NCBI GenBank assembly: GCA_927441705.1
Contig: CAKMKH010000060.1
Span: 77,194-113,146 of the forward strand
Origin: an uncultured Acholeplasmataceae bacterium
Lineage (GTDB): Bacteria; Bacillota_I; Bacilli_A; Acholeplasmatales; Acholeplasmataceae
Length of the DNA: 35,953 nucleotides
Direction: 5' to 3'
The translations under genes and the position numbers were made by a program. Below are positions 9,080 to 16,385 of the stretch, in pieces. Positions within the stretch are counted from its first letter, which is position 1. Each line of letters opens with the position of its first letter. Below the pieces are notes generated by a model that was given only the letters and a program-made list of their open reading frames with translations, was not told where the DNA came from and made no database searches.

Positions 9080-9882
9080 GACGAATATTCTGATAGCCAA
9101 GTAGTTATACTACCATCACTTAAGAGTTCATCAATAACTTCGTTAATTACATCTAATAATTCACTATTTCCTTTTTTAACACCTACAGCATTTCCTTCAT
9201 AGCCCTCTAAAGAAGATAATTGAAGCTTAATGAAGTTTTCATACCCATTATTCATATGTGTTGTAGCAACTTCATCTTCTGTAAATAAAGCATCTATTTG
9301 TTTATTTTCTAGATTGTTCAATAATTCTTTTAAATCTTGAAGAATTTTAGCAGTAGCAAGTGGTGTGAATGTTTCAGCAAATTCTGCTTGAATCGAACCT
9401 GTTTGAGCACCAACTCTAACTGTTGCACTATTTAAATCTTCAATAGACTGATAAAGTGACAAATTATCTTTATGTATTAAGACAACTTGAACAACACTTT
9501 CTTCAGTATAATAAGATTTAGAAAAATCGATAATTTCAGCTCTAGATGGCGTTGGAGTCATCCCAGCAATAATAAAATCTACTTTTCCTGATCTAACATC
9601 TTCAACTAAGAAGTCAAAGCCTTTATGAACAACTCTTAAATTTTTGTTTAATCTGTGTGCAATTGCTTTTGCAATTTCAATGTCTACGCCTTCAACTGTA
9701 TTCTTACCATTAGCACCTTGAACTATGTTTTCATATGGTGGGTAGTCAGCTGATGTAGCCATGGTTACAAACCCATCGTAGTTTTCATCTAAAATGAAGT
9801 CAAAAACGTTTGAACTGTTTTGACAGCCCACTGTAAGGATTGTTACGAATCCTAGGACAACCACTAAAAATAACTTTTTCAT
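9076..9882 (-). CDS. Amino-acid ABC transporter substrate-binding lipoprotein
   Basis: A 268-residue solute-binding protein (bacterial extracellular binding protein family 3). The N-terminus is a lipoprotein signal: MKKLF, a hydrophobic stretch, then LTVGC with Cys20 as the lipidated residue. The mature part has the family fold signs: GFVTMATSADYPPYEN, GVDIEIAKAIAHRLNK, DFIIAGMTPTPSRAEIIDFS and RVGAQTGSIQAEF. The arginine in the PSRAEIIDFS segment fits alpha-carboxylate binding, so an amino acid is the likely ligand. It is the first gene of the leftward operon, has AAGGAG before the ATG, and sits behind a structured leader with an intrinsic terminator. Confidence 0.92.
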   Translation of the reverse strand: MKKLFLVVVLGFVTILTVGCQNSSNVFDFILDENYDGFVTMATSADYPPYENIVQGANGKNTVEGVDIEIAKAIAHRLNKNLRVVHKGFDFLVEDVRSGKVDFIIAGMTPTPSRAEIIDFSKSYYTEESVVQVVLIHKDNLSLYQSIEDLNSATVRVGAQTGSIQAEFAETFTPLATAKILQDLKELLNNLENKQIDALFTEDEVATTHMNNGYENFIKLQLSSLEGYEGNAVGVKKGNSELLDVINEVIDELLSDGSITTWLSEYSS

Positions 9883-9990
9883 TTATCATTCTCCTTTTTA
9901 TTCGTAAAAAAAAGCCACGAATGGCTTTGTCCATTTATACTCAAGAGAATTTATACTCTATCTTGGAATTAGCCATGCTCTTTTTTCGAT
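9883..9990 (-). promoter_or_regulatory. Structured leader/transcription attenuator of the amino-acid ABC operon
   Basis: The ~108-nt leader can fold two ways. Near its end a hairpin (AAAGCCA, loop TTCG, TGGCTTT) followed by a U-run forms an intrinsic terminator (9906-9928). Upstream, ATGGCT (complement of 9971-9976) pairs with AGCCAT (complement of 9921-9926) inside the terminator's 5' arm. TCCA/TGGA adds a second helix, so the two folds exclude each other. The enclosed part has a direct repeat GAGTATAAAT (twice, 6 nt apart) and an AGAG/CTCT hairpin. It matches no riboswitch class I can recognise, and it has no T-box motif. Confidence 0.6.
9906..9928 (-). terminator. Leader (attenuator) terminator upstream of the ABC binding protein
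   Basis: On the minus strand a 7-bp hairpin with a stable UUCG tetraloop is followed by eight consecutive T residues, three of which can also belong to the stem. It stands about 25 nt before the binding-protein start codon and so would cut off the operon unless prevented. Confidence 0.75.
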
Positions 9991-9996
9991 GAGATA

Positions 9997-10005
9997 ATTT
10001 TAGCA
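9997..10005 (-). promoter_or_regulatory. Putative extended -10 promoter of the ABC transporter operon
   Basis: The minus strand reads TGCTAAAAT, an extended -10 with a poor -35 (TTGTAT) 16 bases upstream. Transcription would begin near 9990 and include the whole attenuator leader. Confidence 0.45.
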
Positions 10006-10046
10006 CATTCAAAAAAAAATACAATAATAAAATTAAAATATAATTA

Positions 10047-10060
10047 AGTAAACGTTCTCA
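10047..10060. promoter_or_regulatory. Near-consensus cre/LacI-family operator
   Basis: The minus strand reads TGAGAACGTTTACT, matching TGWNANCGNTNWCA at all fixed positions but the last. It lies between the divergent ABC-transporter and acpP promoters, about 45 bp upstream of the former's -10. In an AT-rich genome such a site can occur by chance. Confidence 0.35.
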
Positions 10061-10112
10061 TAACAAATTTAGCACGATACTTTGAACATCAAAAAATAAT
10101 GGACAATTTGCA

Positions 10113-10141
10113 TTGACAAAAATCTAAGAATATCTTATAAT
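10113..10141 (+). promoter_or_regulatory. acpP promoter, consensus -35/-10
   Basis: TTGACA, 17-bp spacer, TATAAT: both hexamers and spacing are ideal for the housekeeping sigma factor. It lies 30 bases before the acpP start, fitting a strongly expressed gene. Confidence 0.85.
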
Positions 10142-10170
10142 AACACTGTTATATAAAGGAGGATCTACAC

Positions 10171-10398
10171 ATGGTATTCGAACGCGTAAAAGAAATGATT
10201 GTAGAAGAGTTAAGTGTTGAAGCAGAAAAAATTACAATGGAATCAAGATTGGCTGAAGATTTAGGTGCCGATTCAATTGATGCAGTAGAACTTATTATGA
10301 ATATTGAAGATGAATTCGAAATTCAAGTAAGCGACGAAGAAGCTCAAAACATTAAAACTGTAGGGGATCTTGTTAAGTATATTGAAGCTGCTAAATAA
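10171..10398 (+). CDS. acpP: Acyl carrier protein
   Basis: A 75-residue acidic protein with the full ACP pattern. Ser36 in GADSIDAVEL is the site for 4'-phosphopantetheine. Helix II (SIDAVELIMNIEDEF) and the C-terminal TVGDLVKYIEAAK are typical. It carries acyl chains for fatty-acid and phospholipid synthesis in the cytoplasm. The ATG has a strong AAAGGAGG site. It is a single-gene unit with a consensus promoter and its own terminator. No fab genes are nearby. Confidence 0.97.
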   Translation: MVFERVKEMIVEELSVEAEKITMESRLAEDLGADSIDAVELIMNIEDEFEIQVSDEEAQNIKTVGDLVKYIEAAK

Positions 10399-10403
10399 AA
10401 AAT

Positions 10404-10433
10404 AAGGGTTATATGAAAATATACCCTTTTTTT
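10404..10433 (+). terminator. acpP terminator
   Basis: A hairpin (AAGGGTTATAT, loop GAAA, ATATACCCTT, one bulged T) is followed by a T-run just after the acpP stop. Confidence 0.8.
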
Positions 10434-10434
10434 A

Positions 10435-10464
10435 TTGGCAAAAAGAAGCTTTTTTTATTATAAT
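10435..10464 (+). promoter_or_regulatory. leuS promoter
   Basis: TTGGCA, 18-bp spacer, TATAAT, located right after the acpP terminator and 28 bases before the leuS start. No T-box or other leader fits in the short 5' region. Confidence 0.65.
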
Positions 10465-10492
10465 AGATATATGGTGAAAGAAGGTATAGCAC

Positions 10493-12901
10493 ATGTATTA
10501 TAATTTTAAGGACATAGAAACAAAATGGCAGAATTATTGGCACGAAAATAAACTGTTTAAAACGCAAAATGACCGATTTAAAGAGAAGTATTACGTTTTA
10601 GACATGTTTCCCTATCCAAGTGCAAATGGCCTTCATGTTGGACACATAGAAGGATATACAGCAACTGACATTGTCAGTCGCTTTAAACGTATGCAAGGGT
10701 ATAATGTTCTTCATCCGATGGGATGGGATGCTTTTGGTCTACCTGCAGAACAATATGCGTTATCTACTGGTAAAGATCCAAGAGAGTTTACATATCAAAA
10801 CATTGAAAATTTTAAACGTCAAATTATTGAATCTGGTAAGGGTATAGATTGGGATAGAGAGTTTGCGACTGCAGATCCTGGATATTTCAAATGGACCCAA
10901 TGGATCTTTAAGAAGATGTATGAACATGGATTAGCAGTTTTAAAAGATGTAGAAGTTAATTGGTGTGAAGGACTAGGCACAGTTTTAGCTAATGATGAAA
11001 TCGAACTTGTTGATGGGAAAATGGTTTCTGAAAGAGGCGGTTATCCTGTTGTTAAAAAAGCAATGAGACAATGGGTTCTTCGTATTACAGAATATGCTGA
11101 TCGCTTATTAGATGATCTTGATCTTCTTGATTGGCCAGAACACCTTAAAGAGATGCAAAGAAACTGGATTGGCAAATCTGAAGGTGCAATGATGACTTTT
11201 AAAGTTGACCAATTAGATGAGGATTTCGAAGTATTCACTACTAGACCAGATACTATCTATGGGGCAACTTATTGTGTATTAGCACCAGAACACCCATTAG
11301 TGCTTCAAATATCTAGTGAAGATGAAATGGCAGAAGTGAAAAAATATATTGAGATCACAAAATCTAAAACTGATATTGATAGATCTATGGATAAACAAAA
11401 AACAGGTGTTTTTACTGGTGCATATGCAATCAACCCTGTTAATAATAGAAAAGTACCTATTTGGATTTCTGATTATGTATTACCACATTATGGCACAGGT
11501 GCTGTGATGGCTGTACCTGCACATGATGAAAGAGATTTTGAATTCGCACAAAAATATGGTCTTGATATTATTGAAGTTGTTAGAGGTGAATCTGAAGGCG
11601 CATTTACTGGCAATGGTATTCACTTTAATTCAGGAATCATTGATGGATTAAATAATGAAGATGCGAAAGCAAAAATTGTTGAATATTTAGAAAAAACAAA
11701 ACAAGGCTATAAACATGATACATATCGTTTAAGAGATTGGGTGTTTTCTAGACAAAGATATTGGGGAGAACCTTTTCCTGTCATTTTTGATGAAAATGAT
11801 CAAATTTATCTTTTAGATGATGAAGATCTACCACTTGAATTACCGATATTAAAAAATATTAGACATAGTGGTACCGGTGAATCTCCACTTGCTAATGCAC
11901 ATGATTGGTTAAATGTTGATTATAAAGGTACTAAAGGTAGAAGAGATACAAATACTATGCCACAATTAGCGGGTAGTTCTTGGTATTTTATGGGTTATAT
12001 TTTAAAAAATCATTTATCAATGGTTCCTCTTGATTCAGATGAAGCGAAAGCTTTACTTGATACTTGGTTACCAGTAGATTTATATATTGGTGGAACTGAA
12101 CATGCAGTAGGTCACTTACTTTATGCACGTTTTTGGACTAAATTCTTATATGATTTAGGTCTAGTTTCTCATAAAGAACCATTTAAAAAACTATTTAATC
12201 AAGGCATGATCTTAGGAGATGACCATTCTAAGATGAGCAAATCAAAAGGAAATGTTGTTAATCCTGATGAAGTAATTGAATCTCATGGTGCAGATTCTCT
12301 ACGTCTATATGAAATGTTTATGGGACCTTTAGAAGCTGAAAAGCCATGGTCAACTGAAAGTTTAAATGGAGCTAAAAAGTTCTTAGATAGAGTTTGGAGA
12401 ATGTTTGAATTTGAAGTTGTTAATGAAGAGGTAAAAGATTTAAGAACTATTTATCATCAAACTGTTAAAAAAGTGACTGATGATTATGAAAAACTTGCTT
12501 TTAACACAGCAATTAGTCAAATGATGATTTTTGTCAATGAAGTCTATAAAGTTCAAAAGATTTCAAAAGATCAAGCAAGAGGATTCTTGAAATTATTAAA
12601 TCCAATTGCGCCACATATGACTGAAGAAATCAATGAAGCGCTATTAAAACAAAACGAACAGTTATTATATGCTGAATGGCCAACATATAAGGCATCTTAC
12701 TTAATCGTAGATGAAATTGAATTTGTTGTTCAAATTAACGGTAAGTTAAGAGCTAAATTTATTGATAGCAGAGAAATCACCCAAGATGAGTTGAAACAAA
12801 AAGCACTTATCCAAGAAAATGTTGTTAAACACTTAGAAGGCTTAACAATAAGAAAAGTAATTGTGATAAAAGATAAGTTAGTTAATATCGTCGCTAATTA
12901 A
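10493..12901 (+). CDS. leuS: Leucyl-tRNA synthetase
   Basis: An 802-residue class I synthetase of usual bacterial length, joining leucine to tRNA-Leu. The ATP-binding HIGH motif appears as HVGH at residues 48-51 ([12 protein letters not shown]), and KMSKS is at about residue 582. The CP1 editing domain is inserted at about 220-400, with [13 protein letters not shown] and the [20 protein letters not shown] motif needed to hydrolyse mischarged tRNA. The anticodon-binding and C-terminal domains complete the protein. The ATG has GAAGG upstream. It is transcribed alone between its own promoter and terminator. One of its substrates, tRNA-Leu(GAG), is encoded at 32514-32599. Confidence 0.98.
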   Translation: MYYNFKDIETKWQNYWHENKLFKTQNDRFKEKYYVLDMFPYPSANGLHVGHIEGYTATDIVSRFKRMQGYNVLHPMGWDAFGLPAEQYALSTGKDPREFTYQNIENFKRQIIESGKGIDWDREFATADPGYFKWTQWIFKKMYEHGLAVLKDVEVNWCEGLGTVLANDEIELVDGKMVSERGGYPVVKKAMRQWVLRITEYADRLLDDLDLLDWPEHLKEMQRNWIGKSEGAMMTFKVDQLDEDFEVFTTRPDTIYGATYCVLAPEHPLVLQISSEDEMAEVKKYIEITKSKTDIDRSMDKQKTGVFTGAYAINPVNNRKVPIWISDYVLPHYGTGAVMAVPAHDERDFEFAQKYGLDIIEVVRGESEGAFTGNGIHFNSGIIDGLNNEDAKAKIVEYLEKTKQGYKHDTYRLRDWVFSRQRYWGEPFPVIFDENDQIYLLDDEDLPLELPILKNIRHSGTGESPLANAHDWLNVDYKGTKGRRDTNTMPQLAGSSWYFMGYILKNHLSMVPLDSDEAKALLDTWLPVDLYIGGTEHAVGHLLYARFWTKFLYDLGLVSHKEPFKKLFNQGMILGDDHSKMSKSKGNVVNPDEVIESHGADSLRLYEMFMGPLEAEKPWSTESLNGAKKFLDRVWRMFEFEVVNEEVKDLRTIYHQTVKKVTDDYEKLAFNTAISQMMIFVNEVYKVQKISKDQARGFLKLLNPIAPHMTEEINEALLKQNEQLLYAEWPTYKASYLIVDEIEFVVQINGKLRAKFIDSREITQDELKQKALIQENVVKHLEGLTIRKVIVIKDKLVNIVAN

Positions 12902-12914
12902 GTATTAATCAAAT

Positions 12915-12950
12915 AAAGTGGAGTAAGCATTTGCTTATTTCGCTTTTTTT
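12915..12950 (+). terminator. leuS terminator
   Basis: A 14-bp stem (AAAGTGGAGTAAGC with GCTTATTTCGCTTT, a few G-U pairs in RNA) with a short loop and a T-run. Confidence 0.8.
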
Positions 12951-12991
12951 TATCGTTGTTAGTGATAAAATGAAGTATAGAAAAAAATATA

Positions 12992-13021
12992 CCAATAATT
13001 TAGACAACTATTTTGTATATA
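12992..13021 (+). promoter_or_regulatory. Putative alternative-sigma promoter of the sigma/anti-sigma operon
   Basis: CCAATAA, exactly 15 bases, TGTATATA. The same two words at the same spacing stand before the lipoprotein gene (14643-14672). In both places the motif ends 6-8 bases before the ribosome site, as expected for a promoter with a very short leader. It fits neither a standard -35 nor a standard -10, so autoregulation by the ECF-like sigma encoded here is the simplest reading. Confidence 0.55.
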
Positions 13022-13040
13022 TAGTGTAAGGGGAATGTTT

Positions 13041-13556
13041 ATGGGTAAGCAAATGAATGAAATCATCAAAGCATTTAAGCAAAAAAACTACGAATCATTT
13101 GATCAGTTTTATGAAATGACGAATCGTCAAGTATACTATGCAATCATCCAAATTGTTAAAGATGATGAGGTTGCAGCAGACTTGATGCAAGAAGTCTATA
13201 TGACTTTTTTAGAAAAAATAGATCAATTTAGACTAGACGGTAATGTATACGCTTATTTATCAATGATGGGTAGAAATACAAGTATTAATTATTATCACAA
13301 ACAAAAAAGAGAAGTTCATTCAGATGAACTTTTAGAAACATTTGAATCAGAAGAAAAAGTAGTTGATAAAGATGTCAGTGACATCTTATCATTACTAAAT
13401 CTATTAAATAAAGATCAAAGAGAAGTTGTCGTACTACATACGATTAACAATCTTAAATTTAAAGAAGTTGCTGAAATTATGGATAAACCACTTGGAACAG
13501 TATTGTGGCTTCATAGTGAAGCAATCAAAATATTAAAAACGAAGGTAGGTGATTGA
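13041..13556 (+). CDS. ECF-like sigma-70-family RNA polymerase sigma factor
   Basis: A small (about 171-residue) sigma factor with only regions 2 and 4. Region 2 is seen in DDEVAADLMQEVYMTFLEKI and the following VYAYLSMMGRNTSINYYHK. Region 4 is LLNLLNKDQREVVVLHTINN followed by LKFKEVAEIMDKPLGTVLWL, a helix-turn-helix. It should direct RNA polymerase to a small regulon. The second ATG (13041) is chosen because AAGGGG lies 7 nt before it. The ATG at 13035 would be too close. The next gene begins 1 nt after the stop and encodes a membrane protein, the usual place for an anti-sigma factor. It resembles ECF factors more than SigI. The target promoter may be the CCAATAA-N15-TGTATATA motif. Confidence 0.88.
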   Translation: MGKQMNEIIKAFKQKNYESFDQFYEMTNRQVYYAIIQIVKDDEVAADLMQEVYMTFLEKIDQFRLDGNVYAYLSMMGRNTSINYYHKQKREVHSDELLETFESEEKVVDKDVSDILSLLNLLNKDQREVVVLHTINNLKFKEVAEIMDKPLGTVLWLHSEAIKILKTKVGD

Positions 13557-13557
13557 T

Positions 13558-14625
13558 ATGAAAGATAAAAAAGTCATGAAAATCATTAAACAAAAAGCAG
13601 ATGAAAAACAAATTCCAAATGTATCAATGCTTATTAAAGAAAAACTAAATATCAATCAACAAATTCAAGAAGAACGCATTATTGTTAAAAAAAGATTTAA
13701 CTTTAAAGCTTTATACGTTTCGTTTTCTTTAGTACTAACTGCATCAGTTGTTGTTGTACTTACATTACTTAGTCAAGGACAAAGTGTTGATTTATTCGAT
13801 AATTCTGAATTTAGTGATCAAGTTATATTATCTGCAATCTCAACAGTTGAACTTATAGATCTAGATACTGAGCTTAACGTTGATTATTCAACAAACGTTT
13901 TATTATCATTAGAAGATGAAGATGATTTTGTTGAAAATCAAATTGATGAAGTATTAAAATATACTGAATTTATGGAAACATTGTTAAATAATCCTGATCA
14001 ATATCAAAAAGAGATTAAAGAAGTTTCATATTTAGGATATAAAAATCTTTTATCTTATGAGTTTAAAGATATGATGGGCGAAACGAATACCTATAATTTT
14101 TATTATCATCAAGATATCGATAGTAAAAGTAATACATATAAAATTAAAGGTTTATTGGTAACTGAAGATGATAATTTCGAACTTACTATTGATGGTTTGA
14201 TAGCTGAAGATGAATTTGTAATGACTTATCATATTGATGAAAATCAAAAAATAAATGTAATTTATCAAATGATTAATAACGAACATCAATTGACATTAAA
14301 AAGATATAATCAAAATATCATCATGAAAGAATCAAAGATTAACTTTAATAATAAAGAAGAAGCAACACTTACATTTATAAAAGGAGAAGCTAAAGGTATT
14401 TATCGTTTCCAAATGGATCAAGAGTTTATAAATGGAAAACAAATGCGAATTAATTATAAAATCGATGATATTGATGAAGGTGAAATTGATCTTTTAGTAG
14501 AATCAGAAACAAATCATAGCTATATCATTAATATTAGACCAGATAATAGACCTGAAATCATAGTAGAACGCGATAGACCAATGCAACCTGGACATGGAAG
14601 TAGACCAGATAATGGAAGAAATTAA
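13558..14625 (+). CDS. One-pass membrane protein, probable anti-sigma factor
   Basis: I do not recognise the family. The 355-residue protein has a basic cytoplasmic N-terminus of about 50 residues (KDKKVMKIIKQKADEKQIPN), one membrane segment at about 51-72 (ALYVSFSLVLTASVVVVLTLL) and a long acidic outer region. A proline/arginine-rich tail contains RPDN twice (IRPDNRPEIIVERDRP, then SRPDNGRN). There is no zinc-binding ZAS Cys/His motif. The ATG at 13558 has AGGTGA upstream, and the gap to the sigma gene is 1 nt, so translation is probably coupled. Gene position, topology and the downstream RsgI-like lipoprotein together support an anti-sigma role (inference). The cytoplasmic part is short for that job but long enough for a helical sigma-binding segment. 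Confidence 0.7.
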   Translation: MKDKKVMKIIKQKADEKQIPNVSMLIKEKLNINQQIQEERIIVKKRFNFKALYVSFSLVLTASVVVVLTLLSQGQSVDLFDNSEFSDQVILSAISTVELIDLDTELNVDYSTNVLLSLEDEDDFVENQIDEVLKYTEFMETLLNNPDQYQKEIKEVSYLGYKNLLSYEFKDMMGETNTYNFYYHQDIDSKSNTYKIKGLLVTEDDNFELTIDGLIAEDEFVMTYHIDENQKINVIYQMINNEHQLTLKRYNQNIIMKESKINFNNKEEATLTFIKGEAKGIYRFQMDQEFINGKQMRINYKIDDIDEGEIDLLVESETNHSYIINIRPDNRPEIIVERDRPMQPGHGSRPDNGRN

Positions 14626-14642
14626 CAAAATTTAAGAAAATC

Positions 14643-14672
14643 CCAATAAAAACGGATGTCAGAATGTATATA
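14643..14672 (+). promoter_or_regulatory. Putative alternative-sigma promoter of the RsgI-like lipoprotein gene
   Basis: CCAATAA, 15 bases, TGTATATA, identical in words and spacing to the motif at 12992-13021. The AGGAGG ribosome site begins 8 bases downstream. No terminator separates the anti-sigma gene from this gene, so read-through is also possible. Confidence 0.55.
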
Positions 14673-14694
14673 GAGTGAATAGGAGGTATTCATT

Positions 14695-15780
14695 ATGAAA
14701 AATTTAAAATTAGTTTTAACATTTATCGCATTATTTGCAGTAGTAGGATTAATCGTCGGGTGCAGTACAACAGCACAAGCCGAAGATAGTTATGTTACTT
14801 TAGATATCAACCCTAGTGTTGAATTGATCGTTTCACCAAGAGACAAAGTTATTTATGCAAATCCATTAAATGAAGATGCAGAGGTATTATTAGTAGAACT
14901 AGACTTAATAGGTATGGATTTAGAAGATGCTATTGATCTTATTATAGAAACATCAATCGAATTAGGATATATCTCAGTAGACGAAGACACTGAAACTTAT
15001 GTATCAGTATCAACAATCAACACTGATGATGCAATTCAAGAAAAAATTCAAAATAAAGTTAAAGAACATGTAAACAAGGCGTTTGAAGACAGAGGTATGT
15101 TTGGAAAAGCGAAAGATAAAGAATTCAATCAAGAATTCCTTACTGAAGCTCAAAGTTTTGGAGTTACTCCAGGATTTTTATTCCTAGCAAAAGAAGCTGT
15201 AGAACTTAAGGATGATTTATTACTAGAAGATGCTGTCTTAATGACAAGAGCAGAACTATTAGATATCGTTAAGGAAGCTAGACAAGCAGCTAAAGATGTA
15301 GCATTTGAATTAAGAGATGAATTTCATGCAGATCGTGATGCACTATTCTTAGAATATCATCCACAAATCGAAGCATTAGAAGTACAAATCTTAGCAATTG
15401 AAACAAGAATTTTAGAAATTGATGCAGAAATACTTGCACCAACTGAAGAAACTGTTGTTGAAGACTTAGAAGCTGAAAAAGCTACTTTAGAAACAGACCT
15501 TGAAACTTTAGAAGCTGAGTTAGAAGCATTACAAGTTGAATTCAAAGAAAAACTTGAAGTGATTAGAGATGAATTTCATACTCAAAGTCAAGCTTTAAGA
15601 GAAGCTTTCAAAGAAGCTAAACAACAAATGAGAAATCAACATCAAGAAACTGTAAATCAGTTTCGTGAAGAAATGGAAGACCGCAAAGACCAAATGAGAG
15701 ATCGTATTAGAGAATATCAAGAAGGTCAAGAAGATGAAGAAACTAACGAAGAAACAAATGGTAACGCATCAAACAGATAA
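14695..15780 (+). CDS. Lipoprotein with RsgI-like DINPS domain and long coiled coil
   Basis: A 361-residue surface lipoprotein. Signal peptide residues 1-22 end in LIVGC, with Cys23 lipidated. Residues ~32-100 (SYVTLDINPSVELIVS, VIYANPLNEDAEVLL, LEDAIDLIIETSIELGYI) closely match the extracytoplasmic middle domain of RsgI-type anti-sigma-I factors. That domain is known to self-cleave at the Asn-Pro bond, here Asn39-Pro40. After it comes a helical region, then at ~235-345 a highly charged Glu/Leu-rich coiled coil ending in a Gln/Arg/Glu-rich tail. In known RsgI proteins this domain sits in the same chain as the membrane segment and sigma-binding domain. Here it is separate and lipid-anchored. 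Strong AGGAGG site. It shares a promoter motif with the sigma gene. Confidence 0.8.
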   Translation: MKNLKLVLTFIALFAVVGLIVGCSTTAQAEDSYVTLDINPSVELIVSPRDKVIYANPLNEDAEVLLVELDLIGMDLEDAIDLIIETSIELGYISVDEDTETYVSVSTINTDDAIQEKIQNKVKEHVNKAFEDRGMFGKAKDKEFNQEFLTEAQSFGVTPGFLFLAKEAVELKDDLLLEDAVLMTRAELLDIVKEARQAAKDVAFELRDEFHADRDALFLEYHPQIEALEVQILAIETRILEIDAEILAPTEETVVEDLEAEKATLETDLETLEAELEALQVEFKEKLEVIRDEFHTQSQALREAFKEAKQQMRNQHQETVNQFREEMEDRKDQMRDRIREYQEGQEDEETNEETNGNASNR

Positions 15781-15809
15781 CCCATATCCCCTTATGGGCG
15801 TAAAAAAAG

Positions 15810-15845
15810 AAAGAACTTAAATGTAAAAATTTAAGTTCTTTTTTG
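15810..15845. terminator. Terminator between the lipoprotein gene and ytqB
   Basis: A perfect 13-bp stem (AAAGAACTTAAAT and complement) with a 6-base loop, T-run on the right and A-run on the left, so probably bidirectional for the convergent genes. A weaker 6-bp hairpin (CCCATA/TATGGG, 15781-15798) without T-run precedes it. Confidence 0.8.
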
Positions 15846-16385
15846 TTTATATATAGTGATTAAATACGGCGGTTTGTTATCTTGATAAGGTAGATATGTT
15901 TTAATCGTTTTATATTTAATTTTATTTAATTTTTTTAGGTAATCTTCAAGTGCTGTGCTTTCCTCATAACCTTGTTCATGACCGGGATAAACAACCATAA
16001 ATATTATGCCTTCGTCAGCAATATGATTTAACACTATATCTAAAGAATGTATGGTAGACTCTTTTTTTGTCGTGATATGTTTATCACCAGTAGGAAGATA
16101 ACCTAAATTATAGACTGCATATTTAAATTGGTTGACATAATTAGCGATGTTTTCATGGGAATCATGAATGCATTTAACATTAGTTACACCATGTTGATTT
16201 AATAATGTTTGTGTATGTTCAATTGCTTTATCTTGGATGTCGAAACTATAAACAAATTTAGCTAATCGTGATAAAAAAAGTGTATCATATCCATTGCCCA
16301 TCGTCATATCTATAACGATATCATCTTGTGTGATATAGGTTTTAATTAAGTTGTGTGTGATATCAAGAATTTGAGAATTTCTCAT
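15831..16385 (-). CDS. mnmM: tRNA wobble-uridine methyltransferase MnmM (YtqB family)
   Basis: A class I SAM-dependent methyltransferase of about 184 residues in the YtqB family. SAM-binding motif I is VIDMTMGNGYDTLFLS. YNLGYLPTGDK and MVVYPGHEQGYEES are characteristic of the family. YtqB of B. subtilis is MnmM, which methylates aminomethyl-uridine at tRNA position 34 to mnm5(s2)U. The ATG at 16385 is used because AAGGTG stands 8-9 nt before it. A GTG 9 nt further upstream is less likely. The gene overlaps the 3' end of the radical-SAM ytqA homologue by 23 nt, repeating the B. subtilis ytqA-ytqB pairing and supporting a shared pathway. Confidence 0.85.
   Translation of the reverse strand: MRNSQILDITHNLIKTYITQDDIVIDMTMGNGYDTLFLSRLAKFVYSFDIQDKAIEHTQTLLNQHGVTNVKCIHDSHENIANYVNQFKYAVYNLGYLPTGDKHITTKKESTIHSLDIVLNHIADEGIIFMVVYPGHEQGYEESTALEDYLKKLNKIKYKTIKTYLPYQDNKPPYLITIYKQKRT

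Noticed and set aside
9951-9981. Possible 11-codon leader peptide (MANSKIEYKFS) in the ABC-operon leader, minus strand
   Set aside because: The only ribosome-site-like bases (AAGAG) are one base from the ATG, too close for normal initiation, and the codons show no run of one amino acid. RNA pairing explains the same bases better.
15781-15798. CCCATA/TATGGG hairpin as a terminator of the lipoprotein gene
   Set aside because: It is followed by an A-run, not a T-run. The 13-bp hairpin at 15810-15845 is the better terminator.
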